This document shows positions 1 through 8,325 of a stretch of DNA of 64,000 nucleotides, piece by piece. Made by a program: the position numbers and the translations under genes. This stretch comes from Fictibacillus nanhaiensis. Its GTDB lineage: Bacteria; Bacillota; Bacilli; Bacillales; Fictibacillaceae. Position 1 is the first letter of the stretch; each line of letters opens with the position of its first letter. The notes under the pieces were generated by a model that was given only the letters and a program-made list of their open reading frames with translations, searched no databases and was not told the DNA's origin. The stretch spans positions 310,001 to 374,000 of the forward strand of contig NZ_JAHVJO010000001.1 in NCBI RefSeq assembly GCF_019801215.1. The letters are read 5' to 3'.

Positions 1-750
1 TCAAAATCAAAACATTGGCATGGGATATCAGAGACGTTTTTTCAAGGGAAAGCAGAATCTGTTCTTTCTGTGCCTATGATAAGAAACCAAAAAATCGTAG
101 GCATCATAACGTTCGCTTCTAAAGAAGAATATGCCTATCAAAAGCACCATTTAATTATTTTGGAGATTCTCGCAAACTATTTGGCAGTAGCCATTGATAA
201 TGCTAGAAACTATGAATCCACAAAGCTGAAGAGTGAGCAATGCCCTTTAACAGGGTTGTATAATTATCGTTATTTTGAAGATTTGCTTACGAATATGTAT
301 AACAATTACGAATATTTCAGAAAAAAATTCTCAGTTATTTTGCTCGATATCGATCACTTTAAGGCCGTTAACGATACCTATGGCCATCAAAGCGGAAACG
401 ATGTACTTATTCTCCTTGCTCGCCGACTCGAGGAATTTGTTCATGACCGTGGAACCGTTGCCCGATATGGCGGTGAAGAATTTATTATTCTGTTGCCAGA
501 ATCGGGTGAGCAAGAATGTTTAGAAATAGCTGAACAGCTTCGTTCTGTTATCTCTAACAAAGGGTTCGAAATTCAAAATGATTTAACAGACCAGCAAAAA
601 AAGTTAATATACATAACCGCAAGTATTGGCATTGCGACTGCACCCCATCAGGGAGAAGATCCATTAACGTTAGTTAGGAATGCCGATCGAGCCATGTATA
701 CCGGTGCCAAGCAACAAGGGAGAAATAAAGTAGCGGCTTACATTGGATAA
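1..750 (+). CDS. GAF-GGDEF diguanylate cyclase, 5' end outside window
   Basis: The reading frame is open from base 1, so the N-terminus is missing. The first ~65 residues look like the end of a GAF sensor domain. The rest is a GGDEF domain, which makes cyclic di-GMP from two GTP. The active-site signature GGEEF is at 469-483, preceded by RY, and the upstream D-x-D-H-F-K metal/substrate region is present. The inhibitory I-site (RxxD nine residues before the signature) reads HDRG, so product inhibition by that route is unlikely. It sits before spoIIB, where folC/comC end in B. subtilis. Activity is inferred from the motif; the input signal is unknown. Confidence 0.9.
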   Translation, partial: SKSKHWHGISETFFQGKAESVLSVPMIRNQKIVGIITFASKEEYAYQKHHLIILEILANYLAVAIDNARNYESTKLKSEQCPLTGLYNYRYFEDLLTNMYNNYEYFRKKFSVILLDIDHFKAVNDTYGHQSGNDVLILLARRLEEFVHDRGTVARYGGEEFIILLPESGEQECLEIAEQLRSVISNKGFEIQNDLTDQQKKLIYITASIGIATAPHQGEDPLTLVRNADRAMYTGAKQQGRNKVAAYIG

Positions 751-760
751 ATGGTAAAGG

Positions 761-788
761 GACTTCGTAAAACTTACGGAGTCTTTTT
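761..788 (+). terminator. Intrinsic terminator after GGDEF gene
   Basis: A 10-bp stem (761-770 with 774-783, one G-U pair) closes on a 3-nt loop and is followed by a T run. It lies 11 bases after the stop codon and separates the cyclase gene from spoIIB. Confidence 0.8.
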
Positions 789-894
789 CTTTTGAATTCC
801 CCTTCTGTTTACATGGGTTTGTCTTCTTTTTAAGTTCTACTAAAAAATGAAGTTGCATATGATTTAGTAGATACTAGAGAGGAGCGGATAACAG

Positions 895-1896
895 ATGAAA
901 CCGGAAATTTCTATTCTCATAAATGGTAAAGAAAGGCGATATAGTGATTGTAAAGAAAATAAAGAGGCCCCTCTGCCCTCTACTGAAATTGCAGCAACGA
1001 TTGAAGAAGTTAGGCAAGAAGGTTATACGCTGCTTTCTGTACCTTTAAAGAAAAACGAGCTATCAATTAAGAGAAAGAAAATGACCCTATTGCCAAACAA
1101 TAGGACAGGCTTTACTTTTCACCAAAAAGGAAAAGGAAAACCTCTTTCAAAGCAAATTCTTGCGGCGATTATGGCTGCAGTAGCTACTGGAACGGTTTTT
1201 GGCCTACTTGTATTGATGGTTTTTTCATCAGATATTACAGAAGCGGGTAATACGCAGCCAGAAAATGCTGCTGTCCAAAAGAAGAAGTCTGAACCCGCAA
1301 GTAAACTTGTAAAGTTGCCCCCGATTAAGCTTGAGTTTTCAGCATTACAAGCAGGGGTATTTTCTTCCGAAGAAAGAGCCAAAGATGTAGCAACATCAAT
1401 TGAAAGTAAGGGCTTTTCTGCCATTATTCTTCCTTCTGAGGAGAAGTTTTCTGTTATTGTTGGAATAGCTAACGAACCGCACCAGCTAGAGCGATACAGT
1501 AACAACTATCAAAAAGAGATGGAAAAGCCACATGCAAAAATGCTGACATACTCCTTTGAAGATCTAACAACACCAAATAACCTTGATGAGACCTATTTTA
1601 GTAATGGGAAAATACTTCTTCAAAATGTACTGACTCTCTCCCAGCTTCCAGCAACGAGTGAAACAGGGCTCGATCAAACCTTAAGTGATTTTAACAAGTG
1701 GAAAGAATATGGAAAGAAACAACAAGGAAATTGGAAGAAAGAAACGGCGAAAGCTGCAAAAGACTTTGAAAAACAGTTAGAAGGCGCTTTTCTTGCATTA
1801 AAAGACACGAAAAAAGGGAAAATGAACTGGGCGTTTCAACAAAAGGCGATGGATAGTTTTAAATCCTATAACCAATTGCTTCAAACATTACGATAG
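895..1896 (+). CDS. spoIIB: SpoIIB-like SPOR-domain sporulation protein
   Basis: This 333-residue protein has a charged cytoplasmic N-terminus (1-86), one membrane segment at about 87-111, a low-complexity linker and a SPOR domain at about 147-196 (starting SALQAGVFSS). SPOR domains bind denuded glycan at septa, and in B. subtilis SpoIIB localises to the polar septum and helps engulfment start. The position directly before maf-radC-mreB matches spoIIB. The GAGAGGAG ribosome site lies 10 bases before the ATG. SpoIIB sequences diverge quickly, so identity rests on domain layout plus synteny. Confidence 0.85.
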   Translation: MKPEISILINGKERRYSDCKENKEAPLPSTEIAATIEEVRQEGYTLLSVPLKKNELSIKRKKMTLLPNNRTGFTFHQKGKGKPLSKQILAAIMAAVATGTVFGLLVLMVFSSDITEAGNTQPENAAVQKKKSEPASKLVKLPPIKLEFSALQAGVFSSEERAKDVATSIESKGFSAIILPSEEKFSVIVGIANEPHQLERYSNNYQKEMEKPHAKMLTYSFEDLTTPNNLDETYFSNGKILLQNVLTLSQLPATSETGLDQTLSDFNKWKEYGKKQQGNWKKETAKAAKDFEKQLEGAFLALKDTKKGKMNWAFQQKAMDSFKSYNQLLQTLR

Positions 1897-1908
1897 ACTT
1901 GATTTTTA

Positions 1909-1935
1909 AAAAAAGGTGCCCAAAGCACCTTTTTT
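1909..1935 (+). terminator. Intrinsic terminator after spoIIB
   Basis: An A-rich stretch plus GGTGC (1915-1919) pairs with GCACC plus T run (1925-1935). The 3' arm runs straight into T residues. Confidence 0.85.
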
Positions 1936-2112
1936 GTATGTTTCGAGAACTTTGTCAAATATCGTCTGTAAATCTTTCCATTTGCCCACATAAAAAACGC
2001 AAAATGACCGAAAAACTAAAAGAAGTAAGTTTTTGGCGTTGTTTGTCTATTTTTAACAAGTTTGTTATTGTAAATGGTATCAACAACTATGAATGAGATG
2101 AAAGGTGATTAC

Positions 2113-2694
2113 ATGAAACACCTCATATTAGCCTCTTCTTCACCTCGAAGATATGAACTTCTGTCATTAACGCTTCTTCCTTTTGAAACTTATCCTAGTT
2201 TGCTTGAAGAAAAAATGGATATGAATCTTACTCCAAGTGAATTGGTAGAATCACTTGCTGAACAAAAAGCGTCTGATGTTCTTCAATCAAAGCCAAATGA
2301 CGTTATTTTGGGTGCAGATACTATTGTCTCCTTTCAAAACAAGCGTCTTGGTAAACCGAAAAGTAAGCGAGAAGCAGCTGATATGCTAAAGATGTTATCC
2401 GGACAGACGCATGATGTATACACGGGTGTTTGCATTATGGACCAAGAAAAAAAACGGGTCTTTTCGGTTAAAACGAGTGTAACCTTTTATACTCTTGATG
2501 AGGAAATCATTGACTGGTATATCAGCACAGAAGAGCCTTTTGACAAGGCAGGCAGCTATGGAATTCAAGGTTCAGGATCATTGCTGGTTGAAAAAATTCA
2601 TGGTGATTACTTTAATGTTGTAGGGTTACCGATATCCAAAGTTGTAAGAACACTTAGTGATTTCGGATATTCTTTCACCGGGTCAGTCAAGTAG
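2113..2694 (+). CDS. maf: Maf nucleotide pyrophosphatase
   Basis: Maf hydrolyses non-canonical or excess nucleoside triphosphates (dTTP/UTP type in Bacillus) to monophosphate and pyrophosphate, and overexpression blocks septation. The 193-residue protein starts with the family signature LASSSPRR at residues 5-12 and contains the catalytic-region motif GADTIV and the K-A-G-S-Y-G-I-Q-G segment. I chose ATG 2113 because AAAGGTG precedes it by a normal distance and it puts the signature at the usual place; an in-frame upstream start at 2074 would add 13 unsupported residues. It is followed closely by radC, as in B. subtilis. Confidence 0.95.
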   Translation: MKHLILASSSPRRYELLSLTLLPFETYPSLLEEKMDMNLTPSELVESLAEQKASDVLQSKPNDVILGADTIVSFQNKRLGKPKSKREAADMLKMLSGQTHDVYTGVCIMDQEKKRVFSVKTSVTFYTLDEEIIDWYISTEEPFDKAGSYGIQGSGSLLVEKIHGDYFNVVGLPISKVVRTLSDFGYSFTGSVK

Positions 2695-2720
2695 ACTGAA
2701 AAAACGAGGGAGGAACGTAA

Positions 2721-3410
2721 GTGGTAACAAAGCCGCTTATGATCAAAGATTATCCATTACAGGAAAGACCAAGGGAAAGACTTTTACAAGATGGGCCAGA
2801 ATCCCTCTCGAACTATGAACTGCTTGCCATTCTTTTAAGAACAGGCACAAAGCAGATGTCTGCCATTCAATTGTCCCATCATATTATTCAGCATTTTGAA
2901 GGCCTGCGACAATTTAAAGATGCTACGATAGGTGAGCTTAAAGAAATCAATGGAATCGGTCCTGCTAAAGCAGTCGAACTGCTTGCAGCCATTGAAATCG
3001 GGAAACGAATCAGCCGGCTCCAATTTGAAGAAAGATACACGATACGCTCACCAGAGGATGGTGCAAGATATTTGATGGATGAACTTCGTTTTTTACACCA
3101 GGAACATTTTGTGTGTTTGTATTTGAACACAAAGAATCAAGTGTTGCATAAAAAAACGGTTTTTATCGGAAGCCTGAATACGTCCATTGTTCATCCACGT
3201 GAAGTATTCAAAGAAGGGCTGAAACGATCTAGTGCATCAATCATTTGTTTTCATAATCATCCGAGCGGAGATCCTGCTCCGAGCAGGGAAGATATTGAGG
3301 TTACGAAACGATTAGTAGAATGCGGGAAAATGCTTGGTATCGAAGTGTTAGATCATATTATTATAGGTGATCAAAAATACGTAAGTTTAAAAGAAAAAGG
3401 ATATGTTTAA
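2721..3410 (+). CDS. radC: RadC family JAB/MPN-domain protein
   Basis: The protein has 229 residues with a GTG start preceded by GAGGGAGGA. A helix-hairpin-helix region (about 60-95, INGIGPAKA) precedes a JAB/MPN metalloprotease-like domain with the metal motif HNHPSGDP followed by D, and the upstream E in the HPREVFKEGL segment. The name comes from an early link to DNA repair that was later questioned; the enzymatic substrate is unknown. It sits between maf and mreB as in most bacilli. Family assignment is secure, function is not. Confidence 0.93.
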   Translation: MVTKPLMIKDYPLQERPRERLLQDGPESLSNYELLAILLRTGTKQMSAIQLSHHIIQHFEGLRQFKDATIGELKEINGIGPAKAVELLAAIEIGKRISRLQFEERYTIRSPEDGARYLMDELRFLHQEHFVCLYLNTKNQVLHKKTVFIGSLNTSIVHPREVFKEGLKRSSASIICFHNHPSGDPAPSREDIEVTKRLVECGKMLGIEVLDHIIIGDQKYVSLKEKGYV

Positions 3411-3412
3411 CA

Positions 3413-3442
3413 TTGTCTTTTAATTCTTTTATAGCGTATAAT
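3413..3442 (+). promoter_or_regulatory. Probable sigma-A promoter for mreB
   Basis: TTGTCT (3413-3418), an 18-base spacer and a perfect TATAAT (3437-3442) lie just after the radC stop codon and about 40 bases before mreB. Confidence 0.7.
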
Positions 3443-3482
3443 CAATCGTATGAGTTTTGCTTGATGAAAGGAGTTTACATAC

Positions 3483-4520
3483 ATGTTTGGTGGATTTTCA
3501 AGAGATTTAGGAATTGATTTAGGAACTGCAAACACACTTGTTTACGTGAAGGGCAAGGGTGTTGTTGTGCGTGAACCTTCCGTTGTTGCTTTACGTACTG
3601 ACACAGGTTCAATTGAAGCAGTAGGTAATGCTGCTAAAAATATGATCGGTCGTACTCCAGGGAATATCGTTGCAGTAAGACCTATGAAAGATGGCGTCAT
3701 TGCAGACTTTGAAACAACTGCAACGATGATGAAATATTTTATTCAACAAGCTCAAAAGAACCGTTCTGTGTTTGCTCGTAAACCTTATGTAATGGTTTGC
3801 GTGCCATCAGGTATTACAGCTGTTGAAAAACGTGCGGTTGAAGACGCAACGAAACAAGCTGGTGCTCGTGAAGCATATACGATTGAAGAGCCATTTGCAG
3901 CGGCGATTGGTGCTGATCTGCCGGTTTGGGAACCAACTGGAAGTATGGTTGTAGATATTGGTGGAGGTACTACCGAGGTTGCTATCATCTCACTAGGTGG
4001 AATTGTAACTAGCCAATCCATCCGTATCGCGGGAGATGAGATGGATGATGCGATTATTGCGTACATTAAAAAGACATACAACTTAATGATCGGTGAGCGT
4101 ACCGCAGAAACGCTTAAGCTTGAAATAGGTTCTGCAGGTACTCCGGATGGCATCGAAGATATGGATATTCGCGGCCGAGATTTATTGACAGGTCTGCCAA
4201 AAACGATTACGATTACGGCGGAAGAAGTTTCCAGTGCATTGCGTGATACAGTGAATAGCATTATGGATGCTGTCAAAGTGACTCTTGAAAAAACCCCGCC
4301 AGAACTTGCAGCTGACATTATGGACCGTGGTATCGTCCTTACTGGTGGAGGAGCTTTATTAAGAAACTTGGATAAAGTCATTAGTGATGAGACAAAAATG
4401 CCTGTTATCGTGGCTGAAAACGCATTGGATTGTGTAGCAGTAGGAACTGGTCGAGCGCTTGAGAATCTGCACCTTTTCAGATCCAAAGCTGGTATTACTT
4501 CTAGATCTAAATCCAAGTAA
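3483..4520 (+). CDS. mreB: Rod-shape actin homologue MreB
   Basis: MreB polymerises under the membrane and guides lateral cell-wall synthesis with MreC, MreD, RodA and PBP2-type enzymes. The 345-residue product carries the actin-family phosphate-1 loop (IDLGTANT, about 11-18), phosphate-2 loop (DIGGGTTEV, about 158-166) and adenosine motif (LTGGGALL, about 286-293). Length and sequence match MreB rather than Mbl or MreBH because of synteny with mreCD. It has its own promoter and is the first gene of the mreBCD-minCD run. Confidence 0.97.
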   Translation: MFGGFSRDLGIDLGTANTLVYVKGKGVVVREPSVVALRTDTGSIEAVGNAAKNMIGRTPGNIVAVRPMKDGVIADFETTATMMKYFIQQAQKNRSVFARKPYVMVCVPSGITAVEKRAVEDATKQAGAREAYTIEEPFAAAIGADLPVWEPTGSMVVDIGGGTTEVAIISLGGIVTSQSIRIAGDEMDDAIIAYIKKTYNLMIGERTAETLKLEIGSAGTPDGIEDMDIRGRDLLTGLPKTITITAEEVSSALRDTVNSIMDAVKVTLEKTPPELAADIMDRGIVLTGGGALLRNLDKVISDETKMPVIVAENALDCVAVGTGRALENLHLFRSKAGITSRSKSK

Positions 4521-4534
4521 GTAGGTGTATTTTC

Positions 4535-5407
4535 ATGCCACATTTTTTTTCGAATAAACGGCTTATCATCCTGCTAGTAAGTATTATTATTCTAGTAGCT
4601 CTGATTGGTTTTTCGATGAAAAAAAGAGAAAGCCTAACCTTACCTGAGCAGTTCTTAAAAGATTCTGCAGGACTAACACAAACGATTTTCTATAAACCCG
4701 CTAATACTATAGCGGGTTTCTTTGAGAATTTAGCTGAGATGAAGCAGCTTTATAAAGAGAATCAGATGTTAAAAGCAAGGTTAGATGAGTACGCAAAATT
4801 ATATGTACAGTTCGAGGAAGTTAAGAAAACGAATGAAACGTTAAAAGCACAGTTGGACAAGAAAGAGGATCTGACTGATTTTAAGGTACGGGAAGCGACC
4901 GTTATCGGCCGGTCACCTGATCAATGGAATCAATTTATTTACATCAATAAAGGGGAAAAAGATGGAATCAAGCCTAAGATGGCCGTCATTTCACCTCAAG
5001 GATTTATTGGAAAAGTAACGAATGTATCCTTGTTTCAATCAACGGTTCAGCTGATTAGTGACAATGATCGGGCAAATCGTTTTTCTGCAATCGTTCAAGG
5101 CGAAAAGAACATTTTTGGAACGATAGAAGGATACGATCCGAAACGTCAAGCTTTATTGTTTAAGAAGATTGAAGTTGATGCGAAAATTAAAAAGGGACAA
5201 AAAGTCATTACTTCTGGTCTAGGGGATGTGTTTCCTCCCAACTTGTTAATCGGTGAAGTGATTGAAATCGAACCTGATGAAGTAGGTCTTACACAGACGG
5301 CTTACTTAAAACCATCTGCAAATCTATATGATTTAAATCATGTGATGGTGTTAGAAAGAGAGATGCCGGCAGTAAATGAAAGTCTAAAAGAAAAGGAGGA
5401 AGAATGA
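4535..5407 (+). CDS. mreC: Rod-shape protein MreC
   Basis: MreC is a bitopic membrane protein that links cytoplasmic MreB to periplasmic-side synthases. The 290-residue sequence shows a membrane segment at about 8-26, a coiled coil at about 62-115 rich in K, E and L heptads, and a beta-rich domain to about 275. The start follows mreB by 14 bases. An unusual perfect 10-bp hairpin lies within codons 54-62 (4694-4719). The stop overlaps the mreD start. Confidence 0.95.
   Translation: MPHFFSNKRLIILLVSIIILVALIGFSMKKRESLTLPEQFLKDSAGLTQTIFYKPANTIAGFFENLAEMKQLYKENQMLKARLDEYAKLYVQFEEVKKTNETLKAQLDKKEDLTDFKVREATVIGRSPDQWNQFIYINKGEKDGIKPKMAVISPQGFIGKVTNVSLFQSTVQLISDNDRANRFSAIVQGEKNIFGTIEGYDPKRQALLFKKIEVDAKIKKGQKVITSGLGDVFPPNLLIGEVIEIEPDEVGLTQTAYLKPSANLYDLNHVMVLEREMPAVNESLKEKEEE
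4694..4719 (+). other. Perfect hairpin inside mreC
   Basis: Bases 4694-4703 are exactly complementary to 4710-4719, leaving a 6-base loop. The G+C-rich stem is followed by TTTCTTT-like sequence, so it resembles a weak intrinsic terminator about 160 bases into the mreC reading frame. Function is not established. Confidence 0.6.
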
Positions 5408-5925
5408 TGAAAAAAATCCTTCTTCCTTTTCTTATCTATCTAGGTTTTATTAGTGAAAGTTCTCTCGTTCAAGCTTTTCTGCCCCATCAAAACAGTATGG
5501 AATGGCAAATCATTCCTCATTTTTCCATGGTCATGATTTTATTTGTAGCGATGTATCTTAATACTACATATGGTCTTATCTATGGTTTAGGTTTTGGTCT
5601 TCTTACCGATTTGCTTTACACAGATATCATTGGTGTGTACTTGTTTTCAATGGCTGCGACTGCCTATGTCACTTCTATATTTTCGAGATATCTATTTGGT
5701 AATCTGATTGTTACACTTCTTCTTTCCATTGTCGGAGTTACAATTTTGGAATTCTTTGTTTACGGGCTAAACAGCCTAATAGGGATCAGCAATCAGATGA
5801 TTGATTTGTTTCTATATAAAAGATTGGTGCCTACCCTCATCATAAATGGTTTGTTTGCGATACTCATTTATTATCCATTTGTAAAGCAACTGAACCAATT
5901 AAAGGATACTCTAAAAGAAAACTAA
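5404..5925 (+). CDS. mreD: Rod-shape membrane protein MreD
   Basis: MreD is a small polytopic membrane protein of the elongasome. The 173-residue product is strongly hydrophobic with about five predicted membrane spans and ends in a short charged tail. The first ATG overlaps the mreC stop by 4 bases (ATGA), typical of translational coupling; a second ATG follows at once. Sequence conservation in MreD is low, so synteny between mreC and minC carries much of the assignment. Confidence 0.93.
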   Translation: MMKKILLPFLIYLGFISESSLVQAFLPHQNSMEWQIIPHFSMVMILFVAMYLNTTYGLIYGLGFGLLTDLLYTDIIGVYLFSMAATAYVTSIFSRYLFGNLIVTLLLSIVGVTILEFFVYGLNSLIGISNQMIDLFLYKRLVPTLIINGLFAILIYYPFVKQLNQLKDTLKEN

Positions 5926-5966
5926 CATCAGTAAAAAGGAATTTAGTCCTAGCTGTCGAATGTTAG
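5922..5966 (+). other. Nested inverted repeat between mreD and minC
   Basis: CTAACAT (5922-5928, overlapping the mreD stop codon) pairs with ATGTTAG (5960-5966). Inside it AGGA (5937-5940) pairs with TCCT (5947-5950). There is no T run, so it is not an obvious terminator; it could be an RNA-stability or processing element. Confidence 0.45.
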
Positions 5967-5982
5967 TACGTTGAGGTGAACT

Positions 5983-6666
5983 ATGGCAATGGTACAGAAA
6001 CTGCAGCACAACGTAACAATAAAAGGTACAAAAGACGGCCTCATCTTATTGTTGGATGATAAATGTTCCTTTGAACAGCTAATAGAGGAGCTCTATGATA
6101 AATTAACTGCCGACAGCGGACAAATGCTGAACGGCCCTGTTATTTCTGTAAAAGTGAAAGCAGGAAATCGATATGTAACTGCTGAACAAGAAGAAAAATT
6201 ACGGGAAGTTCTAAAAGAAAAAGAGAATCTGATCTTGGAAAAAATAGAATCAGATGTGATTACCAAGACAGAAGCTGAAGAATTAAGAAAAGATGCACAG
6301 GTGATAACCGTCTCAAAAATCGTAAGGTCTGGTCAAGTTCTTGAGATACAAGGCGATCTTCTCTTGATTGGAGATGTGAATCCTGGAGGAACTGTTATGG
6401 CTACCGGAAACATTTACATTTTAGGTGCCTTAAAAGGGATCGCCCACTGTGGGAGCAAGGGCAACGAAGAGGCGATAATTGCTGCATCAGTGATGAAACC
6501 TTCTCAGCTAAGAATTGCACACCATATTAATAGGTCACCTGACACTTATCCGGATTTGGGAAATGAGATGGAGTTTGCTTACATATCCAAAGAAGAACAA
6601 CAGATTCGTATAGATCGGATCAGTGCTGTTCACCGACTTAGACCGATGTTGAACAGTTTGGTATAG
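5983..6666 (+). CDS. minC: Septum-site inhibitor MinC
   Basis: MinC blocks FtsZ assembly away from mid-cell and is recruited by MinD. The 227-residue protein has an N-terminal alpha/beta domain (to about 105) and a C-terminal right-handed beta-helix that contacts MinD, recognisable by the G-rich run including GDVNPGGTVMATGNIYILG. The start codon has GAGGTG 7 bases upstream; an in-frame ATG two codons later is possible. The 57-base spacer from mreD contains a nested inverted repeat. Confidence 0.94.
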   Translation: MAMVQKLQHNVTIKGTKDGLILLLDDKCSFEQLIEELYDKLTADSGQMLNGPVISVKVKAGNRYVTAEQEEKLREVLKEKENLILEKIESDVITKTEAEELRKDAQVITVSKIVRSGQVLEIQGDLLLIGDVNPGGTVMATGNIYILGALKGIAHCGSKGNEEAIIAASVMKPSQLRIAHHINRSPDTYPDLGNEMEFAYISKEEQQIRIDRISAVHRLRPMLNSLV

Positions 6667-6681
6667 AAAGGGGAATGAAGC

Positions 6682-7476
6682 ATGGGGGAAGCGATTGTCA
6701 TAACGTCTGGGAAAGGTGGAGTCGGTAAAACGACTACTTCTGCCAATTTAGGGACTGCTCTAGCTCTTTCTGGTAAAAAAGTAGTCCTCGTTGATACAGA
6801 TATCGGGTTGCGTAACTTGGACGTATTAATGGGGCTTGAAAACAGGATCATCTATGACCTGGTAGATGTCGCTGAAGAACGCTGTAAACTGAATCAAGCT
6901 TTAATCAAAGACAAGCGCTTTGAATGTTTGTACCTTCTTCCTGCAGCACAAACAAAAGATAAATCATCTATTCAGCCTGAGCAAGTGAAGAAAATTGTTC
7001 AAGAATTAAAGCAAGATTATGATTATGTCATTATTGATTGTCCTGCTGGAATTGAACAAGGCTTTAAAAACGCTGTAGCTGGGGCAGATAAGTCAATCGT
7101 TGTAACGAACCCTGAAATTTCTTCTGTTCGTGACGCTGACCGTATAATCGGATTGCTTGAACAAGAAGAAGTTGAAGCACCAAAATTAATCGTTAACAGA
7201 CTTCGAAATCACTTAGCAAAAAGTGGTGATATGCTCGATGTTGACGAAATCGTGTCTGTACTCTCTATCGAGCTGCTGGGAGTAGTCATTGATGACGAAA
7301 ACGTGATTAAAGCAGCGAATAAAGGAGAACCCGTAGTGATGCAGCCTGACTCTAAAGCATCCATCGCGTATCGGAATATTGCAAGAAGAATATTGGGAGA
7401 ATCAGTTCCTCTTCTTTCTTTAGAAGAAGAAAAAGGATTCTTCGGCAAAATAAAAACACTTTTAGGTATGAAATAA
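6682..7476 (+). CDS. minD: Septum-site ATPase MinD
   Basis: MinD is a ParA/MinD-family ATPase that binds the membrane as an ATP dimer and carries MinC; in bacilli DivIVA/MinJ rather than MinE positions it. The 264-residue protein has the deviant Walker A motif GKGGVGKTT at about 10-18, the VDTDIGLRNLD segment, and a C-terminal amphipathic helix (last ~14 residues, KGFFGKIKTLLG) for membrane targeting. It follows minC by 15 bases. No minE is present nearby, as expected. Confidence 0.97.
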   Translation: MGEAIVITSGKGGVGKTTTSANLGTALALSGKKVVLVDTDIGLRNLDVLMGLENRIIYDLVDVAEERCKLNQALIKDKRFECLYLLPAAQTKDKSSIQPEQVKKIVQELKQDYDYVIIDCPAGIEQGFKNAVAGADKSIVVTNPEISSVRDADRIIGLLEQEEVEAPKLIVNRLRNHLAKSGDMLDVDEIVSVLSIELLGVVIDDENVIKAANKGEPVVMQPDSKASIAYRNIARRILGESVPLLSLEEEKGFFGKIKTLLGMK

Positions 7477-7483
7477 AAGCATT

Positions 7484-7508
7484 GGCCCTAGGCCGATGTT
7501 TTTTTTGT
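7484..7508 (+). terminator. Intrinsic terminator after minD
   Basis: An 8-bp G+C-rich stem (about 7490-7508, CATTGGCC with GGCCGATG, one wobble) with a 3-base loop is followed by eight T residues. It ends the mre-min transcription unit. Confidence 0.88.
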
Positions 7509-7539
7509 TAACCACCTTCCTACTAGCTCTTCATTTTAC

Positions 7540-7568
7540 ACATATCTGCAGCGGACAAGTCATACGAT
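7540..7568 (+). promoter_or_regulatory. Sigma-E-type promoter for the spoIVF operon
   Basis: ACATATC (7540-7546), a 14-base spacer and CATACGAT (7561-7568) match the known mother-cell sigma-E consensus (-35 ATATT-like, -10 CATACA-T-like) with correct spacing. The spoIVF operon is sigma-E dependent in B. subtilis, which fits. A start codon at 7567 would lie in this -10 element. Confidence 0.65.
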
Positions 7569-7599
7569 GTACATATATGAAAAAAATGGAGGAACGGTT

Positions 7600-8325
7600 A
7601 TGAAAAATAGAGCTGATGAAATCCGAAAGAAATACGGAGATTTATCTAAAAAAGGAAGCGTAAATGAAAAAGGTCCGCTAATAGTTCGAGATGAAAATGA
7701 AAAAAATCATCCTCTATTTAACCGCCATGCGCTTTTAATGCAGATCATGTTTTCAATCATTTTATTTTTAATCGTTGGAATTATCTTTAAGAATCATGGT
7801 GAACAAACAGCTAAAGCACAAAATTTCATAAAACACATCTATGAAGAAGAGTTTCATTTTGCAGCTGCGAAGGATTGGTACGAGAATCAATTTGGAAAGC
7901 CACTGGCTCTATTGCCTAAAGATAAATTACAAAACTCTCCAAATTCAGAGAAAGTAAGTGAGGTGTATGCAGTTCCAGCGGATGGCAAAGTTTACGAGAC
8001 GTTCACTACGAACGGAAAAGGAATCATCATCGAAACAGGCAAGAATGAATCGGTTGAGACGGCAAAAGAAGGGTATATTGTTTTTGCCGGAAAAAAAGAG
8101 GATTTAGGATTTACCGTAATCATTCAGCATTCCGATGAACAAGAATCCTGGTATGGTGACCTGAAGGAAATCGATAAATCCATTAAACTTTATAATTATG
8201 TAGACAGTGGCACACGTCTTGGAAAGGTATCAGAAAATGACGGCGGAAAAACCGGAAAATTTTATTTTGCTATCAAAAAAGACAAAAGCTTTATAGATCC
8301 GAGTAAGGTGATTGATATTGATTAA
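7600..8325 (+). CDS. spoIVFA: SpoIVFA, regulator of the pro-sigma-K protease
   Basis: SpoIVFA anchors and restrains the SpoIVFB protease in the outer forespore membrane until a forespore signal arrives. The 241-residue protein has a cytoplasmic N-terminus, one membrane span at about 45-63 and a C-terminal LytM/M23-like domain. That domain lacks the usual metal-binding histidine set (the H-x-H region reads QESWYGDL), so it should be non-enzymatic. GGAGG lies about 8 bases before ATG 7600. Position before a HEMGH protease gene confirms the identity. Confidence 0.92.
   Translation: MKNRADEIRKKYGDLSKKGSVNEKGPLIVRDENEKNHPLFNRHALLMQIMFSIILFLIVGIIFKNHGEQTAKAQNFIKHIYEEEFHFAAAKDWYENQFGKPLALLPKDKLQNSPNSEKVSEVYAVPADGKVYETFTTNGKGIIIETGKNESVETAKEGYIVFAGKKEDLGFTVIIQHSDEQESWYGDLKEIDKSIKLYNYVDSGTRLGKVSENDGGKTGKFYFAIKKDKSFIDPSKVIDID

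Noticed and set aside
1899-2096. 65-codon frame after spoIIB
   Set aside because: It begins inside a terminator hairpin and lacks a ribosome site and any recognisable pattern.
3785-4543. 252-codon minus-strand frame opposite mreB
   Set aside because: Shadow of a highly conserved gene; Ser/Ile/Pro-rich translation without family features.
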